DNA of 64,000 bases from Phycisphaerales bacterium UBA854 (lineage in GTDB: Bacteria; Planctomycetota; Phycisphaerae; Phycisphaerales; SM1A02), in contig DBGM01000011.1 in the NCBI GenBank assembly GCA_002295885.1, positions 140,654 to 204,653 on the forward strand. Direction: 5' to 3'. Made by a program: the position numbers and the translations under genes. Of the stretch, positions 1 through 7,770 are shown piece after piece. The first letter of the stretch is position 1, and each line of letters starts with the position of its first letter. A model generated the notes under the pieces. The model did not search any database and had not been told where the DNA came from. It worked only from the letters and a program-made list of their open reading frames with translations.

Positions 1-1839
1 ACCGCCGCCGCCACCGCCGCGACCACCGCGCGCACCACCGGGGCCACCACCGCGGCCGCCCCGGCCACCGTTGGGTCCACCGTCAGGACGGTCGTTGCCG
101 AACCTGGATCTCATGGCACGAACCACAGCCATCCGCTCTTCTTCGTTGAGCTGGCCGTCGCCGTCGGCATCGAACTCGGCGATGACCTCTGCATTGTTGA
201 AGTCACCCGGTCCGCCACGGCCCCCTCGGCCGCCACGTCCGGCGATCGCCTCGAACTGCTCCTCACCGAGCAGGGTCTCCAGACGATCCATGTAGGTGCG
301 ATCGAGATCGCGACGGGACTCTTCGGCCGCTCGGATGGGATCTTCATCATCATCACCACCGCGACGCCCCCAGTTCCAGTCGTTGTCCACCCGACGCTGG
401 AGGAAATCGAGTTCACGGGGCCGTTCATTCATGCGAACCGCCATCAGCATTCGTTCCAGCAGCGGCGTGGAATCGATGCCGTAGGAGAGCTCGATGGCAT
501 CGAGCGCCTCGAGCAGTTCGGGACTGATCTCCTCGATCTCCCGCGCCCGTTCGATCGCGCGGGTGACGCGCGACGAGCGGTAGATCTGCGGGTATCCGGT
601 TTCCAGCGCCGCGGACCGGAACTCGACGGCCTGCTCGGCCGGAAGAATCCCGGCCATGATCTCGATGTACTGATCGTTGGTGTCCCGCACGACCTTCTGC
701 ATCTGGAATCGACGCTTCATCATGTCCAGCGACTTCTCGTAGTCACGGGACTGCATCGCCTCGTACATGCTGAGCTGTCCGGACTCGTCGAACTGCTGCC
801 GGCTCACGAGCGCCGCGTTCAGATCGATGCCGTAGTTCTCGAGCATGGAATCGATCTCGACCGTCGTCTCCGCGTCCAGCTCCGGACGCATGTCACGCAG
901 GACGACGTACAGATCGACCGACTCGCCGGACAGTCGTCCGAGTCGAAGCTGCTTCGAGCGGCGGAGCACCCGGTCGAGCTCGGCGAGCTGCTCGAGCTGC
1001 TGTTCCACCAGGACCGCCTTCAGCTCCTCCTCCAGGGCCAGTCGAAGCTCCAGCTTCTGGGCCGAGAAGGTGCGAAGCACGGACAGCCCCAGGGCGGAGA
1101 GCTCCTGCATCTCGTCCGTCGCCTCGAACTGGTCCCGCTGGGCGCGGTATTCCTCGATGTTCTGGCGGATGACGTTCTGGGCGTCCTCCATCTCCCGACG
1201 GATATCCTGCATGCCCTGGTCCTGCTCGGGATCGCCACCCTCTTCCTGCACCTGACGCTGCCGCTCCATCATCGCCCGACGCAGTTCACGGGTCTCGTTG
1301 CGGACCTCGCGCATCTGCTCGCGGATCATCTGCTGCTGCTCCTGCATGGCCTCGGTCGGCTCGGGGCGGCTGGCGTCGATGTCCTCGAGGGACATCTCCA
1401 GCAGTTCGACGGCACTGCGGAACGACGAATCGTAGTCCTCGAAGATGAGGCTCACGATGGGCTGCTGATCCTCCTGAAGGTCCAGCACCTCGTTCAGGAT
1501 CTGAAGATCACTCATCATGTAGTCCGGACGGGTCATGAAGCGAAGCACTTCACGTGATCCGCCGCGACCACGGCCGCCACGGCCTTCGCGGCCTTCGCGG
1601 CCCTGACGGGCCTCATCCTCACGGCCACGCTGCTCGCGCTGATTCATGTACTCGCGCAACCTGCCCCGCTCCTCCTGGCTGAGCTTTCCGTCGCCATCGG
1701 CGTCGAACCGCTCCAGCAGGGCCTGGCGTTCGTTGGGATCCATGCCGGGTCGCTGCTGAGCCGTTCCCGGACTGGAGATCACGAGCAGGCTGAATGCCCC
1801 GAAGGCAAGAGCGAGGTTGGTACTGAGTCGGATCTGCAT
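1..1839 (-). CDS. EF-hand coiled-coil secreted protein (3' end cut by window)
   Basis: 613 codons are visible and the frame stays open to the window edge, so the C-terminus is missing. The protein starts with a signal peptide (hydrophobic core about residues 8-22). A canonical EF-hand loop (DADGDGKLSQEE) follows at about 46-57, then a long Glu/Gln/Arg-rich helical region (about 90-540), a second EF-hand loop (DADGDGQLNEEE) at about 556-567, and a Gly/Arg-rich RGG-like tail. The start is supported by AAGGAGAG seven to eight bases upstream. It diverges from the sigma-factor operon and shares its intergenic region. Calcium or other divalent-metal binding in the envelope is inferred from the EF-hands; no enzymatic function is recognisable. 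Confidence 0.85.
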   Translation of the reverse strand, partial: MQIRLSTNLALAFGAFSLLVISSPGTAQQRPGMDPNERQALLERFDADGDGKLSQEERGRLREYMNQREQRGREDEARQGREGREGRGGRGRGGSREVLRFMTRPDYMMSDLQILNEVLDLQEDQQPIVSLIFEDYDSSFRSAVELLEMSLEDIDASRPEPTEAMQEQQQMIREQMREVRNETRELRRAMMERQRQVQEEGGDPEQDQGMQDIRREMEDAQNVIRQNIEEYRAQRDQFEATDEMQELSALGLSVLRTFSAQKLELRLALEEELKAVLVEQQLEQLAELDRVLRRSKQLRLGRLSGESVDLYVVLRDMRPELDAETTVEIDSMLENYGIDLNAALVSRQQFDESGQLSMYEAMQSRDYEKSLDMMKRRFQMQKVVRDTNDQYIEIMAGILPAEQAVEFRSAALETGYPQIYRSSRVTRAIERAREIEEISPELLEALDAIELSYGIDSTPLLERMLMAVRMNERPRELDFLQRRVDNDWNWGRRGGDDDEDPIRAAEESRRDLDRTYMDRLETLLGEEQFEAIAGRGGRGGRGGPGDFNNAEVIAEFDADGDGQLNEEERMAVVRAMRSRFGNDRPDGGPNGGRGGRGGGPGGARGGRGGGGGG

Positions 1840-1883
1840 GATTCTCTCCTTGTGGCTGCAATGGCCGTTCGATCCATTCATTC

Positions 1884-1902
1884 TACGGGCCCCGGGCCCG
1901 TA
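1884..1902. promoter_or_regulatory. 19-bp palindrome in divergent promoter region
   Basis: TACGGGCCCCGGGCCCGTA is a perfect inverted repeat with 9-bp arms around one C, midway between the divergent starts at 1839 and 1969. A minus-strand -10-like TAGAAT (1880-1885) and a plus-strand -10-like TATCAT (1901-1906) sit on its two edges. That arrangement fits an operator controlling both directions; no matching -35 boxes are visible. Operator function is inferred. Confidence 0.45.
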
Positions 1903-1968
1903 TCATCCCGGGAGACGGCGACGATTCGTAGCCCCGATGCCAATCCAGGATTTGCCCACTGAGGCCCC

Positions 1969-2541
1969 ATGCCGCCGGAAATCGATCTGAAATCCTGCCT
2001 CGAGGGTGATCTTGGAGCCTGGGACCGGTTCTGCGACGAAACCGCCGGAGTCGTCATGGCGGCGATCCGCAGGACGGCGGGGTCCCAACTGAACGACCCG
2101 GCCCTGCCGGACGCCGAAGATCTGCTCCAGAGCGTCTACCTCCGACTCGTCAAGAACGACTTCCGGCTCCTGGCTTCCTTCGATCCCGCCAAGGCCTCTC
2201 TGGTCACCTGGCTGACCATCGTCGCCCGCAGCACCACCATCGATGCGCTTCGACGCCGACGCGCCCCGGTGAAATCGATCGACGACGAGAATGCCTCGGA
2301 ACCCGAGGCGCCTCCCACCCCCGGGGCAGGATCCTCGGAACCGCTGGAACGATTGGCTCCGCTGCACCTGCTCACGGATCGCCAGCGACTCGTGATTGCT
2401 CTCCTATTCCAGGATCAGCGATCGGTACCGGAGGCGGCGGCGATCCTGGGAGTGGGCGAACAGACCATCCGCAGCACCAAGCACAAGGCACTGGAACGCC
2501 TCCGGAAGGCCATGCCGGACCCCGAACTCCGGCCCGATTGA
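1969..2541 (+). CDS. ECF-family RNA polymerase sigma factor
   Basis: 190 aa, the usual length for an ECF sigma factor. Region 2 spans about residues 10-95, with the YLRLVK..FRLLASFDPAKASLVTWL segment typical of the planctomycete ECF groups. An acidic, Pro-rich linker covers about 100-125. Region 4 ends in a helix-turn-helix (LTDRQRLVIALLFQDQ... PEAAAILGV, about 135-180). The gene directly following encodes an anti-sigma-like membrane protein, so it probably directs an envelope or stress regulon. No Shine-Dalgarno is obvious before the ATG. Confidence 0.9.
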   Translation: MPPEIDLKSCLEGDLGAWDRFCDETAGVVMAAIRRTAGSQLNDPALPDAEDLLQSVYLRLVKNDFRLLASFDPAKASLVTWLTIVARSTTIDALRRRRAPVKSIDDENASEPEAPPTPGAGSSEPLERLAPLHLLTDRQRLVIALLFQDQRSVPEAAAILGVGEQTIRSTKHKALERLRKAMPDPELRPD

Positions 2542-2602
2542 AATCACCCCGGCAACGGGGATATTCCCACCCAATGAGACGTAGAACCAACGAGACACCA
2601 CG

Positions 2603-3109
2603 ATGACCCAGAATCCGCTTGAACCACATCAAGACGCCGAACTCGCCCGGTCCTATCTCGAGCCACTGACCGGGGATGCCCACGACCTGGACCCCAATGT
2701 CCTGGCCGGATGGATCGACGGAACGCTCGAGGAACGGGACGCCGCCGCCGTTGAGGCTGCACTGGCTTCGGACCCGGACCTCCGCCGATTCGCAAGCGAA
2801 CTTCGTACCGACGGGTCCCCGGTGGCCGAGAAGGTCTCCCCGAACACCCTGCGGCGTCTGCATTTCATTCTCCAGCCGGAGGCTCCGATCTCATTCCGCG
2901 GCTCGGACCGGGCACGATGGTTCGCCGCCGCCGCCGCGGTGGGAATCGCCGCACTCGGATTCGTCGCGGGACGCTGGTCGACCTTCCCGAACGCATCACC
3001 GAACGCGGATCTGATCGCGACGGCGACCTTCGAAGTCTTCACCGATGAATCGAGCGACGCACTGCATGATCAGTTCCTCGGCCTCGACTTCGAGGAGGGC
3101 GCACCATGA
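2603..3109 (+). CDS. putative membrane anti-sigma factor
   Basis: 168 aa with a cytoplasmic N-terminal half containing the segment LAGWIDGTLEERDAAAVEAA, similar in style to the zinc-finger-less anti-sigma modules of planctomycetes, then one membrane helix at about residues 108-124 and a short outer C-terminus. It lies 61 bp after the ECF sigma gene and overlaps the next gene by 4 bp (ATGA). Sigma, anti-sigma and a periplasmic sensor-like protein in one operon is the usual layout of an envelope-responsive switch. Anti-sigma activity is inferred from position and topology; sequence similarity alone is weak. Confidence 0.65.
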   Translation: MTQNPLEPHQDAELARSYLEPLTGDAHDLDPNVLAGWIDGTLEERDAAAVEAALASDPDLRRFASELRTDGSPVAEKVSPNTLRRLHFILQPEAPISFRGSDRARWFAAAAAVGIAALGFVAGRWSTFPNASPNADLIATATFEVFTDESSDALHDQFLGLDFEEGAP

Positions 3110-3840
3110 CCAGACGATCACTGCTCTTCCTGCTCATCTGCTCGGCCCTGTTCAACCTGTTCTTCGTGGCCGGTGCGTTCATCGGCTGGGGCGAAGCCCC
3201 TGCCTCCGCAGAGCGTCCACGCCAATGGCGACTGGCCAGCATTGCACGGGTCTGCCAATCGCTCCAACTCTCTCCGGAGCAGCGAGCGGCATTCGAAATC
3301 CTTCAGACGGAACACGAAGAGGAGGCCGAACTGTTCGGAGATCGGATCCGTGACATTCGCAACATGATCTCAGCCGAACTGACCACGGAGGATCCGAATC
3401 TCGGAACCGTCGACAAACTCACTCAGGAGGAGACCCGACTCCGATCCGAACGTCGTCACGCCGGCTCGCTCCGGTTCGAGGAGTTCGTCGAACTGCTCGA
3501 TCCGACCCAACGCCGCATCCTCGGCAGCCGAATTCGGGCCCGCGGCGACGGCCCCCCGCAGGAGCACCTCGACCGCATGCTGGACGATTTCGACCTCGAT
3601 CGGAACGGAGTGCTCGATCAGACGGAGCGAAGACGCGCAGAACTGCATCACGAGCAGCGAAAGCGTGATCGACGCGAACAGCGCGAGGAACTCCGCCGGC
3701 GATTTGATGCGGACAACGACGGCACCCTTTCACCCGACGAACAACGGTCCCTGCACGAATTCATGAAGAAGCAGCGCGGGCAGCGGCCCCGAGGGCGTGG
3801 CGGATTTCCGACCCCATCGGGCAGCCCCCGGACCCCCTGA
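3106..3840 (+). CDS. Spy/CpxP-like periplasmic protein with EF-hands
   Basis: 244 aa. A signal anchor (residues 4-26) is followed by an all-helical segment (LSPEQRAAFEIL...HEEEAELFGDRIRDIR, about 55-150) of the kind found in Spy/CpxP/ZraP periplasmic chaperones and heavy-metal sensors. Two EF-hand loops follow, DLDRNGVLDQTE at about 163-174 and DADNDGTLSPDE at about 202-213, then an Arg/Gly/Pro-rich tail. It overlaps the anti-sigma-like gene by ATGA. The arrangement suggests a metal- or stress-sensing partner of the sigma/anti-sigma pair; that role is inferred. Confidence 0.7.
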   Translation: MTRRSLLFLLICSALFNLFFVAGAFIGWGEAPASAERPRQWRLASIARVCQSLQLSPEQRAAFEILQTEHEEEAELFGDRIRDIRNMISAELTTEDPNLGTVDKLTQEETRLRSERRHAGSLRFEEFVELLDPTQRRILGSRIRARGDGPPQEHLDRMLDDFDLDRNGVLDQTERRRAELHHEQRKRDRREQREELRRRFDADNDGTLSPDEQRSLHEFMKKQRGQRPRGRGGFPTPSGSPRTP

Positions 3841-4629
3841 TCAGTCGCACCGCTCGTAGACGACCATCGCCGCGGGCATCAGACGCCGAAGGGCTTCCAG
3901 ACGGTTGTAGGGATCCGGATGCGTCGAAAGGAACTCGGGCGGACGCAACGCACCGCTTGCGGCCATCCGCTCCCACACGCCGATCGCGGCTTCGGGGTCG
4001 TAACACGCAGCGGCCGTGAGGAAGAGTCCGATCTCGTCGGCCTCCGCCTCGTGCAGGCGACTGAAGGGCAGCACCAGACCGTACTGGGATCCCACTCCCA
4101 TCGCACGCATCACCGACTCCCGCGTGGCAGGGTCCATGTCACCCAGCGCGGAGGAACCCGCCGACATCACCCCACGCATCAGCAGCGCCTGACTCAACTG
4201 CTCCCCACTGTGGCGTGCAAGGACATGCGCGACCTCGTGGCCGATGACCACCGCCAATCCGGATTCATCCTGCGTCACGTCGAGCAGTCCGGTGTAGATG
4301 GCAATCTTGCCGCCGGGAGCCGCCCAGGCATTGATGCGGTCCTCACGGATCAGTACAAACTCCCAGTCGTATCCCTCGGCGGGATTGCCCGGATACAGCT
4401 TCCACGCCGCATCCAGAATCCGCTCGCCGACTCGGCGGACCATGGCCGCGTCCTTCCCCTCACGCACCAGCAATGCATCGGCGGTCGCGGCATCGAAGGC
4501 CTCCTGACCCAAGGTCATCTCCTGCGCATGCGAAAGAACGTTCAACTGCGATCGACCGGTTCCGACCACACTCTGACACGCACCGAGAAGAATGGTCGTG
4601 GCAAGCAGCAGCAGTGTTCGTTGAAGCAT
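3841..4629 (-). CDS. M48-family zinc metalloprotease lipoprotein
   Basis: 262 aa. A lipoprotein signal peptide ends in the lipobox LLGAC (Cys18). The zinc motif HEVAH lies at 131-135 and the third ligand glutamate in EAEAD at about 194, both intact, as in BepA/LoiP-type M48 proteases that act on outer-membrane proteins. A C-terminal HPDPYNRLE motif is also typical. Its stop codon abuts the stop of the convergent Spy-like gene exactly (TGATCA). TAGAAT lies 6 nt upstream of the ATG, with no Shine-Dalgarno, so the mRNA may be leaderless. Confidence 0.92.
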   Translation of the reverse strand: MLQRTLLLLATTILLGACQSVVGTGRSQLNVLSHAQEMTLGQEAFDAATADALLVREGKDAAMVRRVGERILDAAWKLYPGNPAEGYDWEFVLIREDRINAWAAPGGKIAIYTGLLDVTQDESGLAVVIGHEVAHVLARHSGEQLSQALLMRGVMSAGSSALGDMDPATRESVMRAMGVGSQYGLVLPFSRLHEAEADEIGLFLTAAACYDPEAAIGVWERMAASGALRPPEFLSTHPDPYNRLEALRRLMPAAMVVYERCD

Positions 4630-4635
4630 GATTTG

Positions 4636-4641
4636 ATTCTA
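4636..4641 (-). promoter_or_regulatory. TAGAAT -10-like box, likely leaderless start
   Basis: On the minus strand TAGAAT ends 6 nt before the ATG of the M48 protease gene, placing a predicted transcription start at about the start codon. No clear -35 hexamer is visible at the expected distance. Confidence 0.5.
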
Positions 4642-4876
4642 CCCGGCATTTCATCGGACTCGACGATCCCGTCCTGCATGACCGCCACGCATTGCAACGA
4701 TTATTCAACCTCGTTCTCCGACCGCCCTGCATCATCTGCGGCGAACTCCGGCGCAGACGGAACCATCTGCGCCATCGGCACGTACATGCATACGACGCGA
4801 CGCAGGATCGCCGTCCGGAAGATTCGAGAGAGGAGACTTCAGTTCAACCGGGTGGGGGGAACTGGATACCGACATC

Positions 4877-5518
4877 ATGCGACGAACACGACGAACATTC
4901 CCGGTGTTGCCGGGAGTCATGCTGTTGCTGTATGCACCAGACTGCATGGCCAATCTCATCGTCAACGGCGGCTTCGAGCAGTCCGAGGTCCTGGGCACCT
5001 GGTCGATCTACGACGCCATTCCCGGATGGACCCTCGAGGCGGGACCGTCGATCGAAATCCAGCGTGGCGTCGGAGGATGGACGGCCTTCGAAGGCGAACA
5101 GTGGCTCGAACTCGATTCAGACGAGAATGGCGGGGCATGGTTCGAAGGCGAACAGGGATCCAGCACCATCGTCCAGGATGTCGTGACCAGTTCGGGACAG
5201 GACTACCTGCTGGGCTTCGCCTTCTCCGCTCGTCCCGGCGTCGACGATAACCGCCTCCTGATCGAGTTCGATGGCGAAGTCGTGTTCGACGGTACGGCCT
5301 CCGGCATCGGCCTGAGCGACACCGCATGGCAGTACTTCGAGCTCGTGGTGACGACAGACAGCGATCTGACCTCGCTCCGACTCAGCGACCTGAGCATCTC
5401 CGACACCCTCGGCACGCTCGTCGACGGAGTCTCCCTGAGGGCCCTTCCGGGACCCGCCGTACTGGGCCTGCTGCCCGTGGCCGCCCTGCTTCCGGGGAGG
5501 CGTCGACGACGGCGATGA
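4877..5518 (+). CDS. secreted protein with sorting-type C-terminus
   Basis: 213 aa with an Arg-rich N-terminal signal peptide, then a beta-rich domain beginning LIVNGGFEQ, the hallmark opening of DUF642/CBM-like extracellular domains. The C-terminus is PGPAVLGLLPVAALLPG followed by six basic residues, matching the layout of PEP-CTERM-type exosortase/archaeosortase signals (Pro motif, hydrophobic helix, Arg cluster) in Phycisphaerae. It is probably cell-surface or exported and processed. A downstream ATG at 4919 is a possible alternative start, but would shorten the signal peptide. No upstream Shine-Dalgarno is clear. Confidence 0.65.
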   Translation: MRRTRRTFPVLPGVMLLLYAPDCMANLIVNGGFEQSEVLGTWSIYDAIPGWTLEAGPSIEIQRGVGGWTAFEGEQWLELDSDENGGAWFEGEQGSSTIVQDVVTSSGQDYLLGFAFSARPGVDDNRLLIEFDGEVVFDGTASGIGLSDTAWQYFELVVTTDSDLTSLRLSDLSISDTLGTLVDGVSLRALPGPAVLGLLPVAALLPGRRRRRR

Positions 5519-5522
5519 AATC

Positions 5523-5606
5523 TGGCCCGATGGGACTGCAACTCCTGGCATCCATCGGGCCACGAATCGGTGACGAGGGCCGGCCATGATCGGAGGCGGC
5601 CCTCGT
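5523..5606. repeat. two adjacent long hairpins after the surface-protein gene
   Basis: Five bases after the stop codon, TGGCCCGATGG (5523-5533) pairs perfectly with 5552-5562. Then ACGAGGGCC (5573-5581) pairs with GGCCCTCGT (5598-5606). Neither is followed by a T-run, so they are not classic intrinsic terminators. They may stabilise the 3' end or work with a termination factor. Confidence 0.5.
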
Positions 5607-5673
5607 AGCCTTGGTTGCGAACTCGCAATCGACGGTACGGGGGCGGCCACGCACCACATCCGCGGCGGATGGA

Positions 5674-5679
5674 TAGAAT
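5674..5679 (+). promoter_or_regulatory. TAGAAT -10-like box, likely leaderless start
   Basis: TAGAAT ends 7 nt before the ATG at 5687 (MKSIAS...). This spacing, shared with many first genes in the window, is the reason to prefer 5687 over the in-frame ATG at 5678, which overlaps the box. Confidence 0.45.
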
Positions 5680-5686
5680 GAGATCG

Positions 5687-6106
5687 ATGAAGTCGATCGC
5701 GTCTCGCATTGGAATACTGGTCCTCGCCGCCGCTGCCGGCTGCGAGGTCAATCGCGCCATCCCCGAAACCGACACGACCCCCGAACGAATCGCGACGACG
5801 GATCCCGTCTCCATTCCGGGCCCGTATTCAATTGCCCCCGACGGCAGTGTGGTCTACACCTCGGTCCCACGACCCAACGGGCACCTGCTGGGAACACGAA
5901 CCGGAAAGCAGCTCACCCAGGCCGAACTGACCTCCTGGATCGAGGAGAACGCCAGGAAGTTGGGCGGCTCCAGCGTCTACGTGCGAAGCATCATCGGTCC
6001 GTACGTCATCGATTCCAAATACGCTGCGAACGCCGACAACCCCCGGGTCTACGACATCGTCATCGAGATCTGGGATCGGAGGTCGGACCAGCACGATCAC
6101 TCGTAG
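5687..6106 (+). CDS. small hypothetical lipoprotein
   Basis: 139 aa. A short signal peptide runs into the lipobox-like LAAAAGC, with the predicted lipidated Cys at about residue 19. The mature part has no recognised domain: a Pro/Thr-rich stretch, then an alpha/beta segment ending VYDIVIEIWDRR and an acidic/His tail. An in-frame ATG lies 9 nt upstream and longer in-frame extensions exist, but only the short form gives a normal lipoprotein signal. It overlaps the convergent DUF1570 gene by 10 bp. Function unknown. Confidence 0.65.
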   Translation: MKSIASRIGILVLAAAAGCEVNRAIPETDTTPERIATTDPVSIPGPYSIAPDGSVVYTSVPRPNGHLLGTRTGKQLTQAELTSWIEENARKLGGSSVYVRSIIGPYVIDSKYAANADNPRVYDIVIEIWDRRSDQHDHS

Positions 6107-7314
6107 TCGAGCCGGAAGGTCCAGCCCCGCGTGCCCCGATCCCACCAGACCATGAAGTTGCGCGGCTCGAGCCCCGCGGTCCCGATGTTCCATGGCCGCT
6201 TGAGGAGCGAACCGCCGACGGGACGACCACGATCGTCCGCCAGCACGAAGCGTGGGGAGGCCTGACCATCGCCACCCGGTGGCAGACGGTAGAGCGATGG
6301 ATCGTCCGCCCGCATCGTCCGCGGCGTCTCGAAGAGCTGCGAGGTGAACTCGAACGACCGATTCTGCAACTGCTGCCCAAGGACCTGGAGTGAGCCGGGA
6401 TAGACCCCCTCCGCGGCGAGCGTCTGCATCCCGACCGCCATGAATTCGAGCTGCTGGATGATCGACCGGTAGTCGGCTGGTCGCATCGCATCGAGGTAGG
6501 CGAGAAACTCCCCCTGGATCTCGGACCACGAATCGACGTTGAAGCACGACCGAAACGCCGCAGACCATTCCATGCCCCGGTTCAACTGCTCCAGGAAGGA
6601 CAGGAACGGACGCTGCCAGCGACCCTCACGGGCGTACAGAAAAAAGTGGACCAGCCCCCACGCCTGGGTGTACTGCAGGCCCGCCGCACCACTGCGGACA
6701 TGGCTGCCCCATTCGGACGAGTCGATCTCGAAGAACGCATTGAACGGCAGGAGCGCATTGCCGTCCCGGGCCCGGCGAAGCATCGCGACGCTGTCGGCGG
6801 GCGCCTCGCCCAGCACGACGCGTTGGTCCACGACCACTGCATGCTCGAAGAGTTCCGCCAACCCCTCGTTCGCCCAGAGCGGCAGACCGGGAAAGAGTTC
6901 CGCTGCGAACTGATGGAATCCCTCGTGCTGGAGAACGGAGCGAACCCGCCCCAGCCCCTGGTTGCCCTTCCACGTCAGCACCGCTCGCTTGGATCCGCGG
7001 ATCACAAACATCCCCCCCGATCCGGTCCCGTCGACCGACCAGTCCCTTCGGAGCGCCCGCAGGTAGCCCTGCTGCGTCTGAAAGACGTAGACGTCCATGA
7101 CGCTGGCCGGCGGCATGCGCAATCCGCTGAACAGCTCCCGATACGCGGAGTTCATGACTTCCAGATGAGCGCTGAGCGAATGGGCCTCCTCGTCGGGGAG
7201 ATCCGTGTGCAGCCGGTAGGACGGTGAAGCGAGAATACGCAGGCCGGCTTCGGCCGCGGGCGCGTCACCCCCTCCCCCCCAGAACCCCAGAACCAGCAGC
7301 ATGATTGCGAGCAT
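6097..7314 (-). CDS. DUF1570-type putative zinc metalloprotease
   Basis: 405 aa with an N-terminal hydrophobic signal. HEGFHQF (130-136) and, 14 residues later, NEGLAELFE form a gluzincin-type HExxH...E site, here HEGFH; this is the signature of the planctomycete-enriched DUF1570 family. The protein is probably extracytoplasmic. Proteolysis is inferred from the motif; substrates are unknown. The 3' end overlaps the convergent lipoprotein gene. Upstream, TAGGCT lies 9 nt before the ATG, so a very short leader is likely. Confidence 0.8.
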   Translation of the reverse strand: MLAIMLLVLGFWGGGGDAPAAEAGLRILASPSYRLHTDLPDEEAHSLSAHLEVMNSAYRELFSGLRMPPASVMDVYVFQTQQGYLRALRRDWSVDGTGSGGMFVIRGSKRAVLTWKGNQGLGRVRSVLQHEGFHQFAAELFPGLPLWANEGLAELFEHAVVVDQRVVLGEAPADSVAMLRRARDGNALLPFNAFFEIDSSEWGSHVRSGAAGLQYTQAWGLVHFFLYAREGRWQRPFLSFLEQLNRGMEWSAAFRSCFNVDSWSEIQGEFLAYLDAMRPADYRSIIQQLEFMAVGMQTLAAEGVYPGSLQVLGQQLQNRSFEFTSQLFETPRTMRADDPSLYRLPPGGDGQASPRFVLADDRGRPVGGSLLKRPWNIGTAGLEPRNFMVWWDRGTRGWTFRLDYE

Positions 7315-7462
7315 GATGCCAACAGCCTATCCAGGCATCACACGACAACACACCGACCGCAGGCGGGATGACTGGGGGCGGCGGAAGGAATTGTGGATAA
7401 ATGGCCCAAAACCACGCCTGATCCCTGCCTGGCCCCTGCCCCATGATCCGGCAAAATGGCCC

Positions 7463-7491
7463 TTGGTGCGGGGCCGACTGGTTGCTAGCAT
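7463..7491 (+). promoter_or_regulatory. sigma70-type promoter for the 7.5-kb RNA
   Basis: TTGGTG (7463-7468), an exact 17-bp spacer, and TAGCAT (7486-7491) predict a start at about 7497-7500. The nearest upstream gene is divergent, so this promoter serves only the structured RNA and the gene behind it. Confidence 0.6.
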
Positions 7492-7497
7492 GGGGGT

Positions 7498-7770
7498 CTG
7501 ATGGCGACGGTGGGAGGCATTTGCCTTTGTCGCTTGAGCCCTGACGTTGGTCAGGACCATGGGGTGAGGGGACCCTTCAATTCCCGCTGCACCATGGACC
7601 GAATCGGTTCGCAAGGCCGCTCGTGATGCTCTACAACCCCACCATCATGCCATCGACATCGGGTCTATCGGAGCACGTTTCCTCTTTCGTGTTCCGTTCC
7701 AGTCCGGGGGGACTGAAAGCAGAAATGCCGCCGTACTCTTCGCTTCGCACACGGCGGCATTTCTTTTTTT
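7498..7770 (+). ncRNA. structured RNA or attenuating leader, about 270 nt
   Basis: The stretch from the promoter to a strong intrinsic terminator is dense in pairing. 7500-7514 pairs with 7638-7654 (closing helix with a two-base bulge and one mismatch). Inside it are hairpins at 7515-7526 (AGGCA/TGCCT), 7540-7555 (CCTGAC/GTCAGG, loop GTTG) and 7557-7597 (CCATGG/CCATGG extended by GGGA/TCCC). A further CAGTCC/GGACTG hairpin lies at 7700-7715. It does not match the SRP RNA tetraloop domain or a 6S layout that I can recognise. Because the terminator overlaps the start codon at 7725, it may be a regulatory leader and not a free sRNA. Confidence 0.5.
7722..7770 (+). terminator. perfect intrinsic terminator overlapping a start codon
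   Basis: A 13-bp perfect stem (GAAATGCCGCCGT at 7722-7734 with 7751-7763) is followed at once by seven T (7764-7770). The ATG at 7725 of the downstream lipoprotein lies in the 5' arm, so the same hairpin would both terminate transcription and hide the start codon. Confidence 0.8.

Noticed and set aside
1..110. GGC/CCG-rich start of the window as a simple repeat
   Set aside because: Read on the minus strand it encodes the Gly/Arg tail of the EF-hand protein in frame, so it is coding low-complexity sequence.
7498..7770. SRP RNA or 6S RNA identity for the structured RNA
   Set aside because: GGTCAGGACC recalls the SRP motif, but the GGAAG/AGCAGCC tetraloop region is missing; the multi-hairpin layout does not resemble the single open-bubble rod of 6S RNA.
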